Assembly (NCBI GenBank): GCA_947179155.2
Contig: OX359270.1
Coordinates: 2,636,077-2,700,076, forward strand
Source of the DNA: Hedera helix
Lineage: Eukaryota > Streptophyta > Magnoliopsida > Apiales > Araliaceae
DNA length: 64,000 nucleotides
Direction of reading: 5' to 3'
Position numbers and translations under genes: made by a program. This document shows, one piece after another, positions 12,924 to 24,871 of this stretch. Numbering within the stretch: position 1 is the first letter of the stretch; every line of letters begins with the position of its first letter. A model generated the notes under the pieces. The model did no database searches. It was given only the letters and a program-made list of their open reading frames with translations, and was not told the DNA's origin.

Positions 12924-13591
12924 ATGTTCTAGAAACATCAATATATTCATTAAAAACAATATAAATCATGCAATATCGAAGTGGGAAGTACTAAAAGTTC
13001 TTGGTAGGATTGAAAAAATGGAGGCTTCAAGCAGAAATGAAGGAGATCAACGGGAAAAAGTATTGAAACAAGCTTAAACAAATTAAATAAATAAGATACG
13101 GTCGTGTGGGTTGGTGGCTATATTAACCACTCCTAGCCAGCTAGTTAATATATTCTTTGTCCATGTTCATAAGCTGCAAATTGCAATGCAATTAATTATT
13201 AAGATCTAGTAACTCACCATATTCATATACTTTAAGAAGATTGATGGCCGTCATAATAAACTTTTGCAATTTATGACATAAAGTTTATTCTATACCGCGA
13301 GTCTAATCTCTATTATCATGTAAATAACGAGATTATATTAAAAAAAATATAATTAGTAATTATTTTTACTTGGAGGAGAGAGTTTTAATTACTTTTTTGG
13401 TAACTTTTTTTTTTTTACCATGAATACGTACTTCGTTGGACATTTTTTCACAAAAAATAAGAATAAATTTTTCAATAATAAATTTTAATAAGTAATTTAT
13501 ATTTTTTAAAAATGATATCAATGTTTATCTTATGAATTTTTTAAATTTTTTTCAACATGGTTTAAAATTTAAACATGTGAAATATGACATA

Positions 13592-13696
<105 letters not shown>

Positions 13697-15266
13697 ATTA
13701 TAGCATAGTATGCATGTACAAGTGTCAACATTTTTTGTTTTTTGTTTTATTATTATTATTATTATTAGAGTGTTTATATATGCACATATACAAATAATGT
13801 AAATACATTATATGCAACACTATAACACAAACAGGGTGTCAATTGCAAACTTAGGACGTGCATATATCACCCTATCTATTAATTTTAATCAATATAATGA
13901 TGAATATTATAAATTATTTAAAAAAATATTATTTATTTTAAATATTATTTTTTTAATAATTTTTAATAAATTATCTAAATTTTAAATTTTAAAATAATTT
14001 AAATTAATTTTAAAAATTAATAATAATCATATAATTTAGAAGACTATATGAATATTATTTTATATCAAGTGTCATATGAATATTAATGACAGTGATGGTT
14101 GTGAGTCAATGTTCCCCATTGGAGCAAAATAAGGATATAGCCACCAATTAGGTCGGTGGGTAGAAATGGGTGAAGGTGGTTGGACAAGCCATAGAACTAC
14201 AATAACTACTTGCTACCTTTCTATTGGAAACTATAAGACTTGATCCTCCCCGTGAAAATTTAAGTTAGGACAAATTAAGTTAATTACCCCAATTCCACGT
14301 CTACTCGTTTGTAAACGGTCAATACCACGTGCAGATGACTAGTTCACCAATTAGAATAATAAATTCATACCTTATTAATTCATTTATCCCAAATTAATTC
14401 ATACCTCGTTAATTCATTTTTCATGCATATTAATACACATTTTGTTAAAAAAATAACAATATCAAAAAAAAATAATTATACAAAAAATAAAATTTACGTG
14501 ATTCACTTATAAATTATCGACAGATCAATCCATAATATACTGTAGGAACCTTTCATGATGTAATATATACGATACAAAAAAACCCTACTTAACCTTGAAG
14601 GTTATCCCGAAAAAAATAAAAATTGGACTTGGGACGCCGTCTTCGGAAGCTCGCCTAGTTATTTTCAAAACGACAAACAACAGTATATTATACTTGTAGA
14701 GACACGTTTCTTTTATCCTGAATTTATCAATCCGGCCCTAATTATACATGAACATGTTCATTTACCTTTTGAGTAATATTAAATTAATCATCTCTTAATT
14801 AAAGTTTAGCCTAATTTCATTACTAACAAACTTTAAAAGTAAAGTACTGCTTTACTGTTATTTATTTTCAATAAAAGATTAATGACCAAAAAAGAAAAGT
14901 ATATACATATCACTAAAAGGAAGAAGTAAAATTGGACTTGAATTTTAACCCAACTTCACATCTACTTTCACCATATATGTGAACTAGCTAGTGGCATTTT
15001 GGTAACAACTCAAAACAGTACAAAATCTAAGTCTTATCAACCATCTTTGTCAAAGTGTTAGCTGGGTAATTATCAATATACATATATAAAACAAATAGCT
15101 GGCTAGATATGAATGTTTCTGCTTGAAGGTTGAGGTATAGAAAACCAGTTACAGGCACCACCATTAATACGCTAGTTAGCTCATTCCCTCACATACTTAT
15201 CGGATTCTCGTTCTCTCCACGAACGAAATCCTATACGTTAATTTGTCGAAAATTAATCAAAAAGAA

Positions 15267-16703
15267 ATGGAGGAAAATCTTCCTCCAGGGTTTAGGTTTC
15301 ATCCAACTGATGAAGAACTCATCACATATTATCTAGTTCATAAGGTTTCTGATTTTAGTTTTACTTCAAGAGCTGTAACGGATGTTGATCTCAATAAGTC
15401 TGAACCTTGGGACCTCCCAGGTAGATAAATCTTATGCTTATGTTTATCATTCATTTGTTGCTTGATTTTGTTGTTGTATATAATTCTATTTTCATCAATC
15501 AAAATTCATGTTTTATTAGGCCCTTTTTGCTCCACTTTCCATTGTTATGGAAATTCTTCCTCACTTTATCTTTTCCATTCACTTGTTGCTTAGTTGTTTG
15601 TTGTATATAATTCTGTTTTCATCCTTCAAAATTCATGTTTTGTCCCTTTTGTTTTACTTTCAATTATAATGCAAACTCATTTACTTTGATGCTATTATAG
15701 GGTATGAAATGTAACTACTGTGGTATTTGAAACAAATATAGTCTTAATTTGATAAGTTCTTGGCTTCCAAACCATTAGTGATATATATGCTCTATTCTTT
15801 CCACAAGAAGATACCTATTAGCAAAATTTATAAATCTAAAGGATAAATTTATTTAATGCATATTCGTTCACTAATTCTATTCAGTAGTTATTTAATAGTG
15901 ATTGTTATGACAATGATATTGTTATTATAAATTTGACAAGATTGTGTGTCATTTTATATTATTATTAATAGAATTGTAATTTTTTTTTGAAAGAAAAAAT
16001 AAGATAGCAAATATGACTTTTTTTGTGAGTGGGAGCCGGTATTTATTTACCAAATGACCCTTTACACTCAATTATCTAAATATGTGCTTGTCAAAAGTTA
16101 TTTCTTCTCGAAAGTTATTTGTCATTTCAAGATTTCTGAAGAAAAATCTATCTCATGATGTTCTTCTTATGTTTTCGAGGGTTCAATCAATCTTAATTAG
16201 GTGCATAACAAATTCTTCCTCGATTTCAAATTAATTAAATAATTATTATTGACTTTTAAAAATTAATTTCTAACATTTTAAAGTTCAAAATTCAGATAAC
16301 TCGTTAAAATTTATAAAACAATAAAACTTACAATGAGTAATATTTTTTAAATAGCTTACAATATTCATCATTGTATTGATTAAAATTTAAAAAATTTATG
16401 TCAGTTTTAAATTTAATTTTTTTTAAAATTAACTTTAAAAAGTGAACAACAATCAAATAATATAGAATAAAGTGAGTACTACTTTTATCTTTCTTCATCT
16501 CTTGTCCTTAAATATTTTGTAGCTGAATTTAATTAAATATTTCTCTCTGCATTGGTGCAAAATCTAGTCTAAGTTTGATAAATTTAATTTGATTAATAAT
16601 AAATTACTAATGTTCCTCTACAAATATATTTCAAAAAAAATTAAATAGTGGCAATATATAATATGCATAACAATCAAAACATATTAACATGGTTATAAAG
16701 CTT

Positions 16704-16743
<40 letters not shown>

Positions 16744-18128
16744 TTCAATTTTTTTAGAATAACTATAAATATTTAATTTAATTAATTATTGTAGCTAAAG
16801 CTTCAATGGGAGAGAAAGAATGGTATTTCTTCAGCTTAAGAGATAGAAAATATCCCACCGGGCTGCGAACCAACCGAGCCACCGAAGCTGGCTACTGGAA
16901 AACAACAGGGAAGGACAAGGACATTTTTCGGGGTGGAGTGTTGGTAGGGATGAAGAAAACCCTAGTTTTTTACAGGGGTAGAGCTCCAAAGGGTGAAAAG
17001 ACCAATTGGGTTATGCATGAATACAGACTTGAAAACAAGCATGCTTTCAAACCAACCAAGGTAAACAAATTCACTTGGGAAATTAGGCTCCACTTGGTTT
17101 CTAGATCATTTAGGGACAAAAGAGTTTTTTTTCCTTCGAAATAAAAAAAATGCAGATAAGTTTCTTTTCTTTGAACAGAGTGAATATCTTGTAGAAGATT
17201 ATATATATATATATACATACATATAAAAGAAAAAGGGAGTACGTGTGTTAAACATACACAAGACGTAATTTTAATTGACAAAATAGTAAGATGTCAAACA
17301 ATTATTAATAAAAATGATAAAATGTTAAAACTGTCATTAATAAATTTTGCCTTTGAGAGATGCAAAATACACCTGAATGGTGAATTGGTGCACATATAAT
17401 CTTTTAAGGGTAAGTTTCAATATAAATGACAAGTTTAGTTTGTAAGAATCGCCTTTTGATTTCTTCCATTTTTTTCTAGACTCTTAAAAATCCATAATGG
17501 AAAATATATTATCAAAAATAAAAATAAAAATTCATTTCCTTTTGCTGTTAAATCACTAATGATCTTTTCTTTTTTATTTTTTCCTTTTCATCAGGATGAA
17601 TGGGTAGTGTGCAGGATTTTCCAGAAAAGCGCAACAGTGAAGAAACCACAGCAAACAACATCCTCCCAACAATCCCTAGACTCATCTTGTCATACCAACA
17701 CAATGGTAAACGAATTCGGACTTTTCGATCACCTACCAAACTTAAACAACATTGTAAATTCATCAACCATGATGAACAACATCTCCCTACAAAATTACAC
17801 AAATGATGAAAACAATCTAAACATGTCCATGAACTCTTTGCTTCCACCGTCTCTCTCGTGGCCTTCAGGCTTGTTAAGCTCAAATCTTTCGATGAATTCC
17901 TTGCTTCTCAAGGCATTACAATTCAAGAATTATCAACAAAGAGAAATGACTACAAGTACTAATCTCGATTACGCCTCGTTTATGCCACAAGGAATAAGTA
18001 CTCCCTATGGACCTGGTTTTACTTCGAACTTCGCAGCTTCTTCTTCTAGTTCTAAGGGTTTAGACAATTCTGTGCAGCAACAACAAGAGCATCAGGAGCA
18101 ACCATTTAATTTGGACTCCATTTGGTGA
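15267..18128 (+). CDS. NAC058-like: NAC-domain transcription factor, ANAC058-like
   Basis: A sequence-specific DNA-binding activator or repressor expected in the nucleus. Three exons (15267-15420, 16795-17060, 17595-18128) with GT-AG introns give 317 residues, matching the roughly 320 of ANAC058 as I recall it. The NAC domain (about residues 6-148) shows subdomains A-E: LPPGFRFHPTDEELITYYL, VDLNKSEPWDLP, EWYFFSLRDRKYPTGLRTNR, GYWKTTGKDK, LVFYRGRAPKG, NWVMHEYRLE and, in exon 3, DEWVVCRIFQKS. The three-exon layout with introns after the WDLP block and before DEWVVCR is the classic NAC structure. The C-terminal region is Asn/Ser/Gln-rich, contains the block NSLLLKA, and ends FNLDSIW. The short MEENLPPGF start and that end point to the ANAC058/ANAC038 group. 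The ATG at 15267 directly precedes the NAC domain; an upstream in-frame TTG is not needed. The alternative is another member of NAC subgroup II. Confidence 0.93.
15421..16794 (+). other. NAC gene intron 1
   Basis: A 1374-bp intron opening GTAGAT and closing TTGTAG. It interrupts the alanine codon after WDLP (phase 1). It is AT-rich, with a (CA)n run near 16708-16736 followed by a short AT run. The stretch around 16240-16480 contains weakly repeated ATTAATTTTTAAAA-type sequence like a decayed MITE. No coding signal was seen. Confidence 0.8.
17061..17594 (+). other. NAC gene intron 2
   Basis: A 534-bp phase-0 intron from GTAAAC to CATCAG, AT-rich. Translation from exon 2 runs on for a while without a stop, but the exon junction to DEWVVCR is clear from the family. 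Confidence 0.8.
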
Positions 18129-19163
18129 GAATTGTAATGTATATTTAGGGTCTGAACTAATTTGTTTCTAATTAGTGTTGGACCTCTTAAATTGTAGTAA
18201 CAAGTAGTATGGTAATAATTGTTTGAGCTGCTATAAGTAATTATCATATTATAAATAACCAGGGAATAATTCCTATATAGTCCTTATGTTTAATTACTTT
18301 TATTTCAATCCTATGTCAATTAATTGTTCATTAATCTCTCAGTCGCTCTCTCAGTCTAAGTTACATTGTTCTCACTAATTCTGTCCAACTTTAATTAGTT
18401 GTAATTTATTATTAAAAAAATATACAAACATGCTTAAGAGTAAAAACACTTGCTAAATCTTTGCTTAGCTGAGAATCTAGTTATCAAGGACGAGCCGAGA
18501 TAAGGCTGAGCAACCTAGCGAAATTGAACATCCTCATCAGTTCCTCACTGAGAATAAAACAATTTCAGAAGAATTAGTAAGGGGGTGCAAGTGAAACTTT
18601 TTTCTAAAATATAGTGTTGTAATGCAATATTTTTTAAGTGTAGGGAGCATTATTTAATTTTTATAAGCTTGCTAAATTGAATAAAAGAAGATGGAAATTC
18701 TAAGCCTAAACTATTATAATTCATGCAAAGCTCCAAGTAGGGGAGAATGGTGCATTTTGGGCACCAACCGCTTAGCATGTGCCATTTCTTAAAAAATCAG
18801 AAACTGCAATTATGCAATTGTTGTTGTATTTATAATCGTTACCGTATTAATATATTTCAGTTTTTCAGAATGTTTCATAAACATATTAAAATTTGAAAAT
18901 TCTCATGAGGAAGTCCTAATATTTCAATAATTTTTAATTTATCATTTAAATTTATTGTAGTTCTTTAACCAAGATGGTCATGTACAAAACAAAGAATCTA
19001 TCTATAGCTATATCTATCTATCTGTCTATCTATCTATGGATCTATAAAGCTTAGTTGTTACCTTTTAACCACAATATGTCTATGATAATTAATAATATAA
19101 TAGTTAAACTATAAAAATTATAATTATCAATCTCTTTCATCCTTTTTTTCTTAAAGTCACTTA
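18129..19163. other. NAC 3' flank and spacer before the LTR element
   Basis: No gene was seen. The first few hundred bases should be the NAC 3' untranslated region. A short (TCTA)n tract lies near 19000-19040. The right end (CTTAAAGTCACTTA) is the flank of the large LTR element and does not match the sequence on its other side. Confidence 0.6.
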
Positions 19164-22141
19164 TATTTGGAATATGCATGTGAATGTTATTTCTCTATTA
19201 TAAGATTTGATGATGTGTTTTTAAAAGATAAATGAATCAATATGCAAATATGTCTGCATTAATGAAAGATGTAAAGTCCTTAATAGTTAATAGACATTAT
19301 GTTCTAAGGACTTAGATTGACAATGTCAAATTTGTTAAGTTGATCTCATATGAGTTAATAGCATTGTACAGTCCTTCGAAAGATCACTATGTACAAGGAC
19401 TATGTATAGAAAGATCAAACTTGTTAGGATGATCTTAAATTGTAATAGATAGGCCTGATCAACCGAAAAGAACAACAGTCTGGCAAGACAGTTAAAGCAA
19501 GAATCGTAGACTACACTCACGATCGTAGAGTCTGCAAGCCATCAGCATAGCCAGTCATACGCTCACATCTCCAAAGCAGAATCATAGAGTGTCTACTTAA
19601 ATATCATCAGTATGAAGATCTTGAATGACCAGCAAACAAATAGAAGATCCAAGCACCAACTCCATCAGCAAAGACTGATTGAGAAGTGAAGAGTCATTCA
19701 GATAGAAGTCTTATGAAATCACTCAAAGGAAGATCGTAGAGTCTTCTAGGAAGATCGTAGAGTCTGCCAGGTAAACGCAGAATAAGGCTCGGATAATTAA
19801 AGAGTCCTCTCGGCAGATCGTAGAGTTGTCTCAGCATCGTAGGGCTAACTCTCGGGATCGTAGAGTTCATATAGACAGTCACTCTACGATTCTCTTAATC
19901 TTGTCTACGAACCAAGCAGAGTCAAAGAGCAACCTCTACATAAGTTTTCAGAATTATGACAGCAATTCTCATAAGGATTATTCAGAAGGCTGTCCTTAAG
20001 CTGTCAAACAAACTGAACGAAGATCTCGTACATCTATAGCATCTAGCCTTAACTGAGATCGTAGAGTAGTTCAAATCATAACTCTACGATTGCACTACGA
20101 CTTACACCACAAGTCCGATCGAAAAATTGCAAAGCGAAGTCGTAGAATGATAAAGCAAGCTCAGAAGTACAACGTTCAAGCAATCGAGCTGAAGATATTC
20201 AAATGCTACATGTCATAAACAACCTTTGATTATACAAGCAGAGAATGCAACTGAAGTTCGTAGAGCAGTCCTCTACAATAAAGATCTGGCACCTAAAGGT
20301 TCATAGAGCAGTCCTCTATGACATATAGAACCAAGCAGTTCGAGCAAGCCTGAAGTTCATAGAGCAATCCTCTATGATAAGAAATCATCTGTTAAAGCTT
20401 AAGCCAGATCATAGACTTATGCTCTATATACATAAAGCACAATGAAGATCACGAAGCATGAGAAACATATCGTCAGGACCGCAAGGCTCAGATAAAATCG
20501 TAGAGTTAATAAAGTCAATCACTCTCTGATCTACGCAGAAGCCTACGACAGACAAGATCGTAGAGCTACATAGCAGACCCAGCAGATGACTCAACGATCA
20601 GAAGCTTACGACAAACAAGATCGTAGAGCTACATAGCAGAACCAGCAGATGACTCAACGATCAAAAGTCGAGTACTTAAGTGCCAACAAGGATTGAAGAC
20701 ATCTAAGCACTTAAGTCAGTAATCTCAAAATGAGTTGTTAATTACTTCAGAAACATCCACGTCAACACTTTTATGGCATCTGCTATAGAAGAAGTCAGAA
20801 ATGTCAGAATACTGACTTATGCGTGCTGAGTGTCAGAGCAAAGACTTCTAGTATCATGCATCAGGCTCAAGAAATCAGAAGACTGTGTCCCAATGATCAT
20901 ATTCTCTAAAAGACCTGTCCACTCTATGAAGACTGGGAAGAACCCAAGACTGACATTTCTCTCCAGGGTTAAAGAAGACAAGTCAACAAGTCAGAGTCTG
21001 CAGAGCACTAACACTCTGACTAAATGAATAAAGTATTCATAAAGAATTCTGAAACTAAACATACTTCAACGAGAGGATTTGCTACAGAAAGATTTGCTAC
21101 AGGAAGATTTGTAACAGGGAGATCTGCAACGGAAAGATAATTCAAAGATCAACAAAAAGAGCAAATCGGGAAAAAGAACGTGTGGTGAATAAGCAAGAAC
21201 AATATATACACGACCAAATCTGTTGAGAAGCTTCACCAAGAAAAACAAAAAATGCTGAAGGGCTGGCATATGAGCTAAGAATCGAAGGATCAAAGAAGCC
21301 AAGAACACTTTGAGAAAAGAGGAGTACAGAATGAAATTCTGTGTGAAATACAAGCTAAGTATTCAACACAACTGCTGAGCAAAAAACTTATCGAAAGAAC
21401 TCAACAGTACATTTCGGGTGATCATGGGTAGTTGCTGAATACAGAAAGAAGAAGAACATCAACGACAAATATCAGCAGCATTCAAAGGTTGATCACAAGC
21501 AGCTGCTAAGTACCTAAAGATGGAGAAGAGCAAATGTTCTACTTAGCTGCACAACTCAACAAACAAACAACTCAAGTCTGTTGCACTTAATGAGGGTCAT
21601 AGTGTCTCGACATGGAGAACTAAAGAAATCAAGTCCGCTGGACTTGTTGAGTACCGAATGGTACAAGAGATTCTAAGTCTGCTTGGCTTAGTCTACAGTC
21701 CCAAAGCTGCTGGCTTTGACGAGGGCAAGAGTGTCCTAGTCTTAATGTGACTGAAGGAACCAAGTCTGTTGGATTTGATGAGGGCAAGAGTGTCCTAGTC
21801 CGGAGGACTAAACCTTAATGGATTTCCTACTTGTCAAAGTAGAAGAGTGGAGTAGGAGTTGTTCAGTCTCCGAACCACTTAAATCTCTTGTGTCATTTAC
21901 TTTATGTCTTTTACTTTTTTGCACAATAACTGCTAAATCTGCTATCACCCATACTATAGATTAACACACTGAATTGAAATGACTCATATATCTTTAAGGG
22001 GTTTTTAAAAGTATAATCCGTTGTGCTTGAATTGATCCCATCATTTATAACTAATATGCTTTCGTTATAAATGGAAAAAGTTTTAATGATCCATTCACCC
22101 CCCCCCCTTCTAGATCATTATTGTGTCCACGAGAACTAACA
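19164..22141 (+). repeat. 5' LTR (2978 bp), with dispersed ATCGTAGAGT motifs
   Basis: Starts TATTTGGAATATGCATG and ends CGAGAACTAACA just before the primer site. Its first half (19.5-20.7 kb) is full of ATCGTAGAGT-type motifs in both orientations. A unit of about 60 bp is tandemly doubled at about 20538-20660. At 20257-20400 three short hairpins of the form TAGAGCAGTCCTCTA recur. A poly-C run (about 10 C) lies near 22098. It lacks the CACTA insertion, so it preserves the empty site AAGTTTTCAG at about 19945. Confidence 0.88.
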
Positions 22142-22143
22142 AT

Positions 22144-22155
22144 TGGTATCAGAGC
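22144..22155 (+). other. Primer binding site (tRNA-iMet type)
   Basis: TGGTATCAGAGC lies two bases inside the end of the 5' LTR. This is the usual minus-strand priming site of many plant Copia and some Gypsy elements. Confidence 0.85.
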
Positions 22156-24871
22156 AGGTTCTCACAAATTTGTTAAAGCCTACGCTTTGAGTTGATCCAT
22201 GACACAAAATTAGATTAGTGTAAAATCTCGGTATTGGGTATAAAAGACAAAGTGAATTTAATCTCACAAGTTGAAAATTGTTTGTACAGGTAATCCAATG
22301 AATAAGCTGCCTAAGGCCATCCATGCTTAACCATGTGCTTAAAAGAATTATCTTCATCAGACAAATTGAGCTAAGGAAAATCAGTAGGTTAATGGAAGAA
22401 GAACACAGATGCAGCAAGAGTTATGAATTTTTCCATTCAAAAGGAATCCATAATCAAAAAGTGATTAAGAAGCTCTACAAATGATGAACTAGGACATTCA
22501 CTCCATCATTAACCGTCAAAACGATTAAATCTATAGACTTCTCAACTATGTGTGTCATTGCCCTTCTCAACAACCTGAACCTGAGGTTAAAAATCCAGTT
22601 GATCCAGGAATAAGGTATTTTGTCCACAGCACAAAGGTTTTGGTCGATGCATCAGTTTATGCAGCTATATGAAGAAATTTATGGTGTCACAAATAAAAAC
22701 CGGAAGGACTGCAAATCATTAACAGCTATGCTTCATCAAAATCAGAACCACTGTTTGTCAAGTGATTGACAACAGTGAGGTATTTTATCCTATCTCCTCC
22801 AAGTACTGAAATTATCAATTATTGTATTGCATGACAAGTTGTTTATATTATTTATCCTCATTTCTCAGGGTCTTGTAAAAGAATCATTATCCTCCTAAAA
22901 TACTCTCGTTAAACCATGTCATATCATTTATTAAATTTTACTAGTACTCATGTGAGAGCTCTTTCAATTGATAAAGAAAAAATAGTGTTGAGATTGAATT
23001 TAACCTTCTATAATTGAGGAAATCTTGAAGATTTATCTTTAGCAATACTCACTTCCTTACAGTAACTCTGTTTCTCTCAAAATCCAAAGAGGTAGCCATG
23101 ATTGGTATTTTTCCTACCTTAATTTTCTTTCGAGTTACTTTCGATTTTGTTTTAATCTGAGTTCTTGATAAATCGTAGAGTATGGTCATATCTATTGTTG
23201 CACTCTGAAGGATCGTAGAGACTGATCAACTCTACGAGCTATTGAAGCATAATACATAGAACTGATCATCACTCCACTAAAGTTCAAAAACTCAGTACTT
23301 TATGTAAAGTGATTTATCAATCTTAAACCTCTCACACACATACTCATTTAGCATAAAATAACTGACATCATTAATTCACTACTATGCACATTGAGATTTC
23401 AAAATATGAAAATATTAGATACTTAAAATTACTAACCTCTCAGGACCCAAATAAGTGTGGGTACCAAATTAAAAAATTTAACCTGCAGGTGTCTTGACTG
23501 ATCCTAAGACCACTCAAAGAGGAACTAGATTAAAGAGGAATGCAATGACAAGGTTCTCAACAAAGTGCGAGTCAACTCTACTATCACAGAAAGCTGAGAA
23601 TGCAAAGCCTACGATCATAGTGTCAGAAAAAGGGATTTTAGAAAAGCCAAATTTGAGGAGAACACTTTATAATTCATTGATGGAGAATCCAATCATAAGG
23701 TGGCAGTATCAAGTGTGGGGGAGCAATATTCCGTCAAGCTTAGCAATGCACAGGGCAAAGTCTAACAAGGTCAGACCAACTCTACGATCACAGTACCAGT
23801 CAAAGAATCGTAGAGTAGTCAGTACTAAGGAAAGTACTCTACTAACCAAAAATGAAGGTTCACTAGAAGACCATCTACCTCAGAGATGAAAGCATTGACC
23901 ATAGGGGAGTAATAACCAGAAACAAGTGAAGAAGTTATCATAACCCATTAAATCTTCATCCCTAAATCGTAGAGTCTCTAAAACTCTACGATTGATAACC
24001 AGATCAGCCATATTGCTCCAAATCATAGAGTCACTATGATCAACAACTAGATCGTAGAACATAATGTGTCTACGATCACACTCCACATAAACCATCCTTC
24101 CCTTGAACCTATCACAGCCAATTACCAGCTCACAGTTCATGTCATACAATGATTAACATTCCCCCTTCCATACCAAAGCAGTCTTTCCTCAGATAAAGCG
24201 CCTCAGAGACAAACCAAGCCCTAAGTTTCAAACTAAGAGGCATGCCCTCTCTGAGATTCCTTAATTCTGTTAAAAGACTGAATGTTATACATCATCTGTA
24301 TTCCTTCTGAGCTCTAGATGTAAAAGGAAAAAGAAATTTTCTCCAACCAAAGTCGATATTCATCAAGGAATGATCCACTTGCTGTTTGAACAGGATAAGA
24401 GAACTGTGTAAAGAAATCTCAAGCATTCCTAGTGACCAAAATCTTTTCTAAGGATAATCGTATAGTGAAAAACAAGTCACTCTACGAACTGACCAAGGTG
24501 TCTGTCAAACAGGGAAGTAATGTTCACGCTCTCCAAACTCAAGTGGGTTAGTTATGCATCAGTTATGATAAATGCAAAAGTGAAGAAAACGTCCTGCAAA
24601 TGAATATCCGACACGTGTCTTCTACAAACTTACGAGGGAACTGATATAAGCCAAAAATTTCAAATTGACGATTGTCCTTTCCCATCAGTTATCAGTATCC
24701 ATTTCTCAAAACCGTGCAAACTTATCCTGCACCAAAACCATTGTTGAAACCCAGAAACTCTTCAAACCCTAAACACAAAAGATACCAGAAATCTATATAC
24801 ATCTCGATCACACCCCAGTTACTCACTGAAACCTTCATTTGACCAAACACCCAATTTACAAAATCATTGAT
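22156..24871 (+). other. Untranslated or decayed interior of the LTR element
   Basis: About 2.7 kb without a long frame. ATCGTAGAGT motifs continue here, including a hairpin at about 23965-23991. Around 23440-23500 a decayed frame reads like the GPKxVWVPN segment that follows the gag zinc knuckle in SIRE-type polyproteins. A 131-residue open frame (23494-23889) follows it but matches nothing I recognise. A second GGGGGAG tract lies near 23715. This may be what is left after deletion of gag-pol. Confidence 0.45.

Noticed and set aside
19335..19882. Short minus-strand frames in the LTRs, repeated at 27678-28225 and elsewhere
   Set aside because: They recur only because the LTR is duplicated; no start context or protein similarity was seen.
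19520..20660. Repeated GATCGTAGAG considered as a CRISPR array or satellite
   Set aside because: Spacing is irregular, both orientations occur and repeats are short, in a eukaryotic LTR; neither an array nor a tandem satellite fits.
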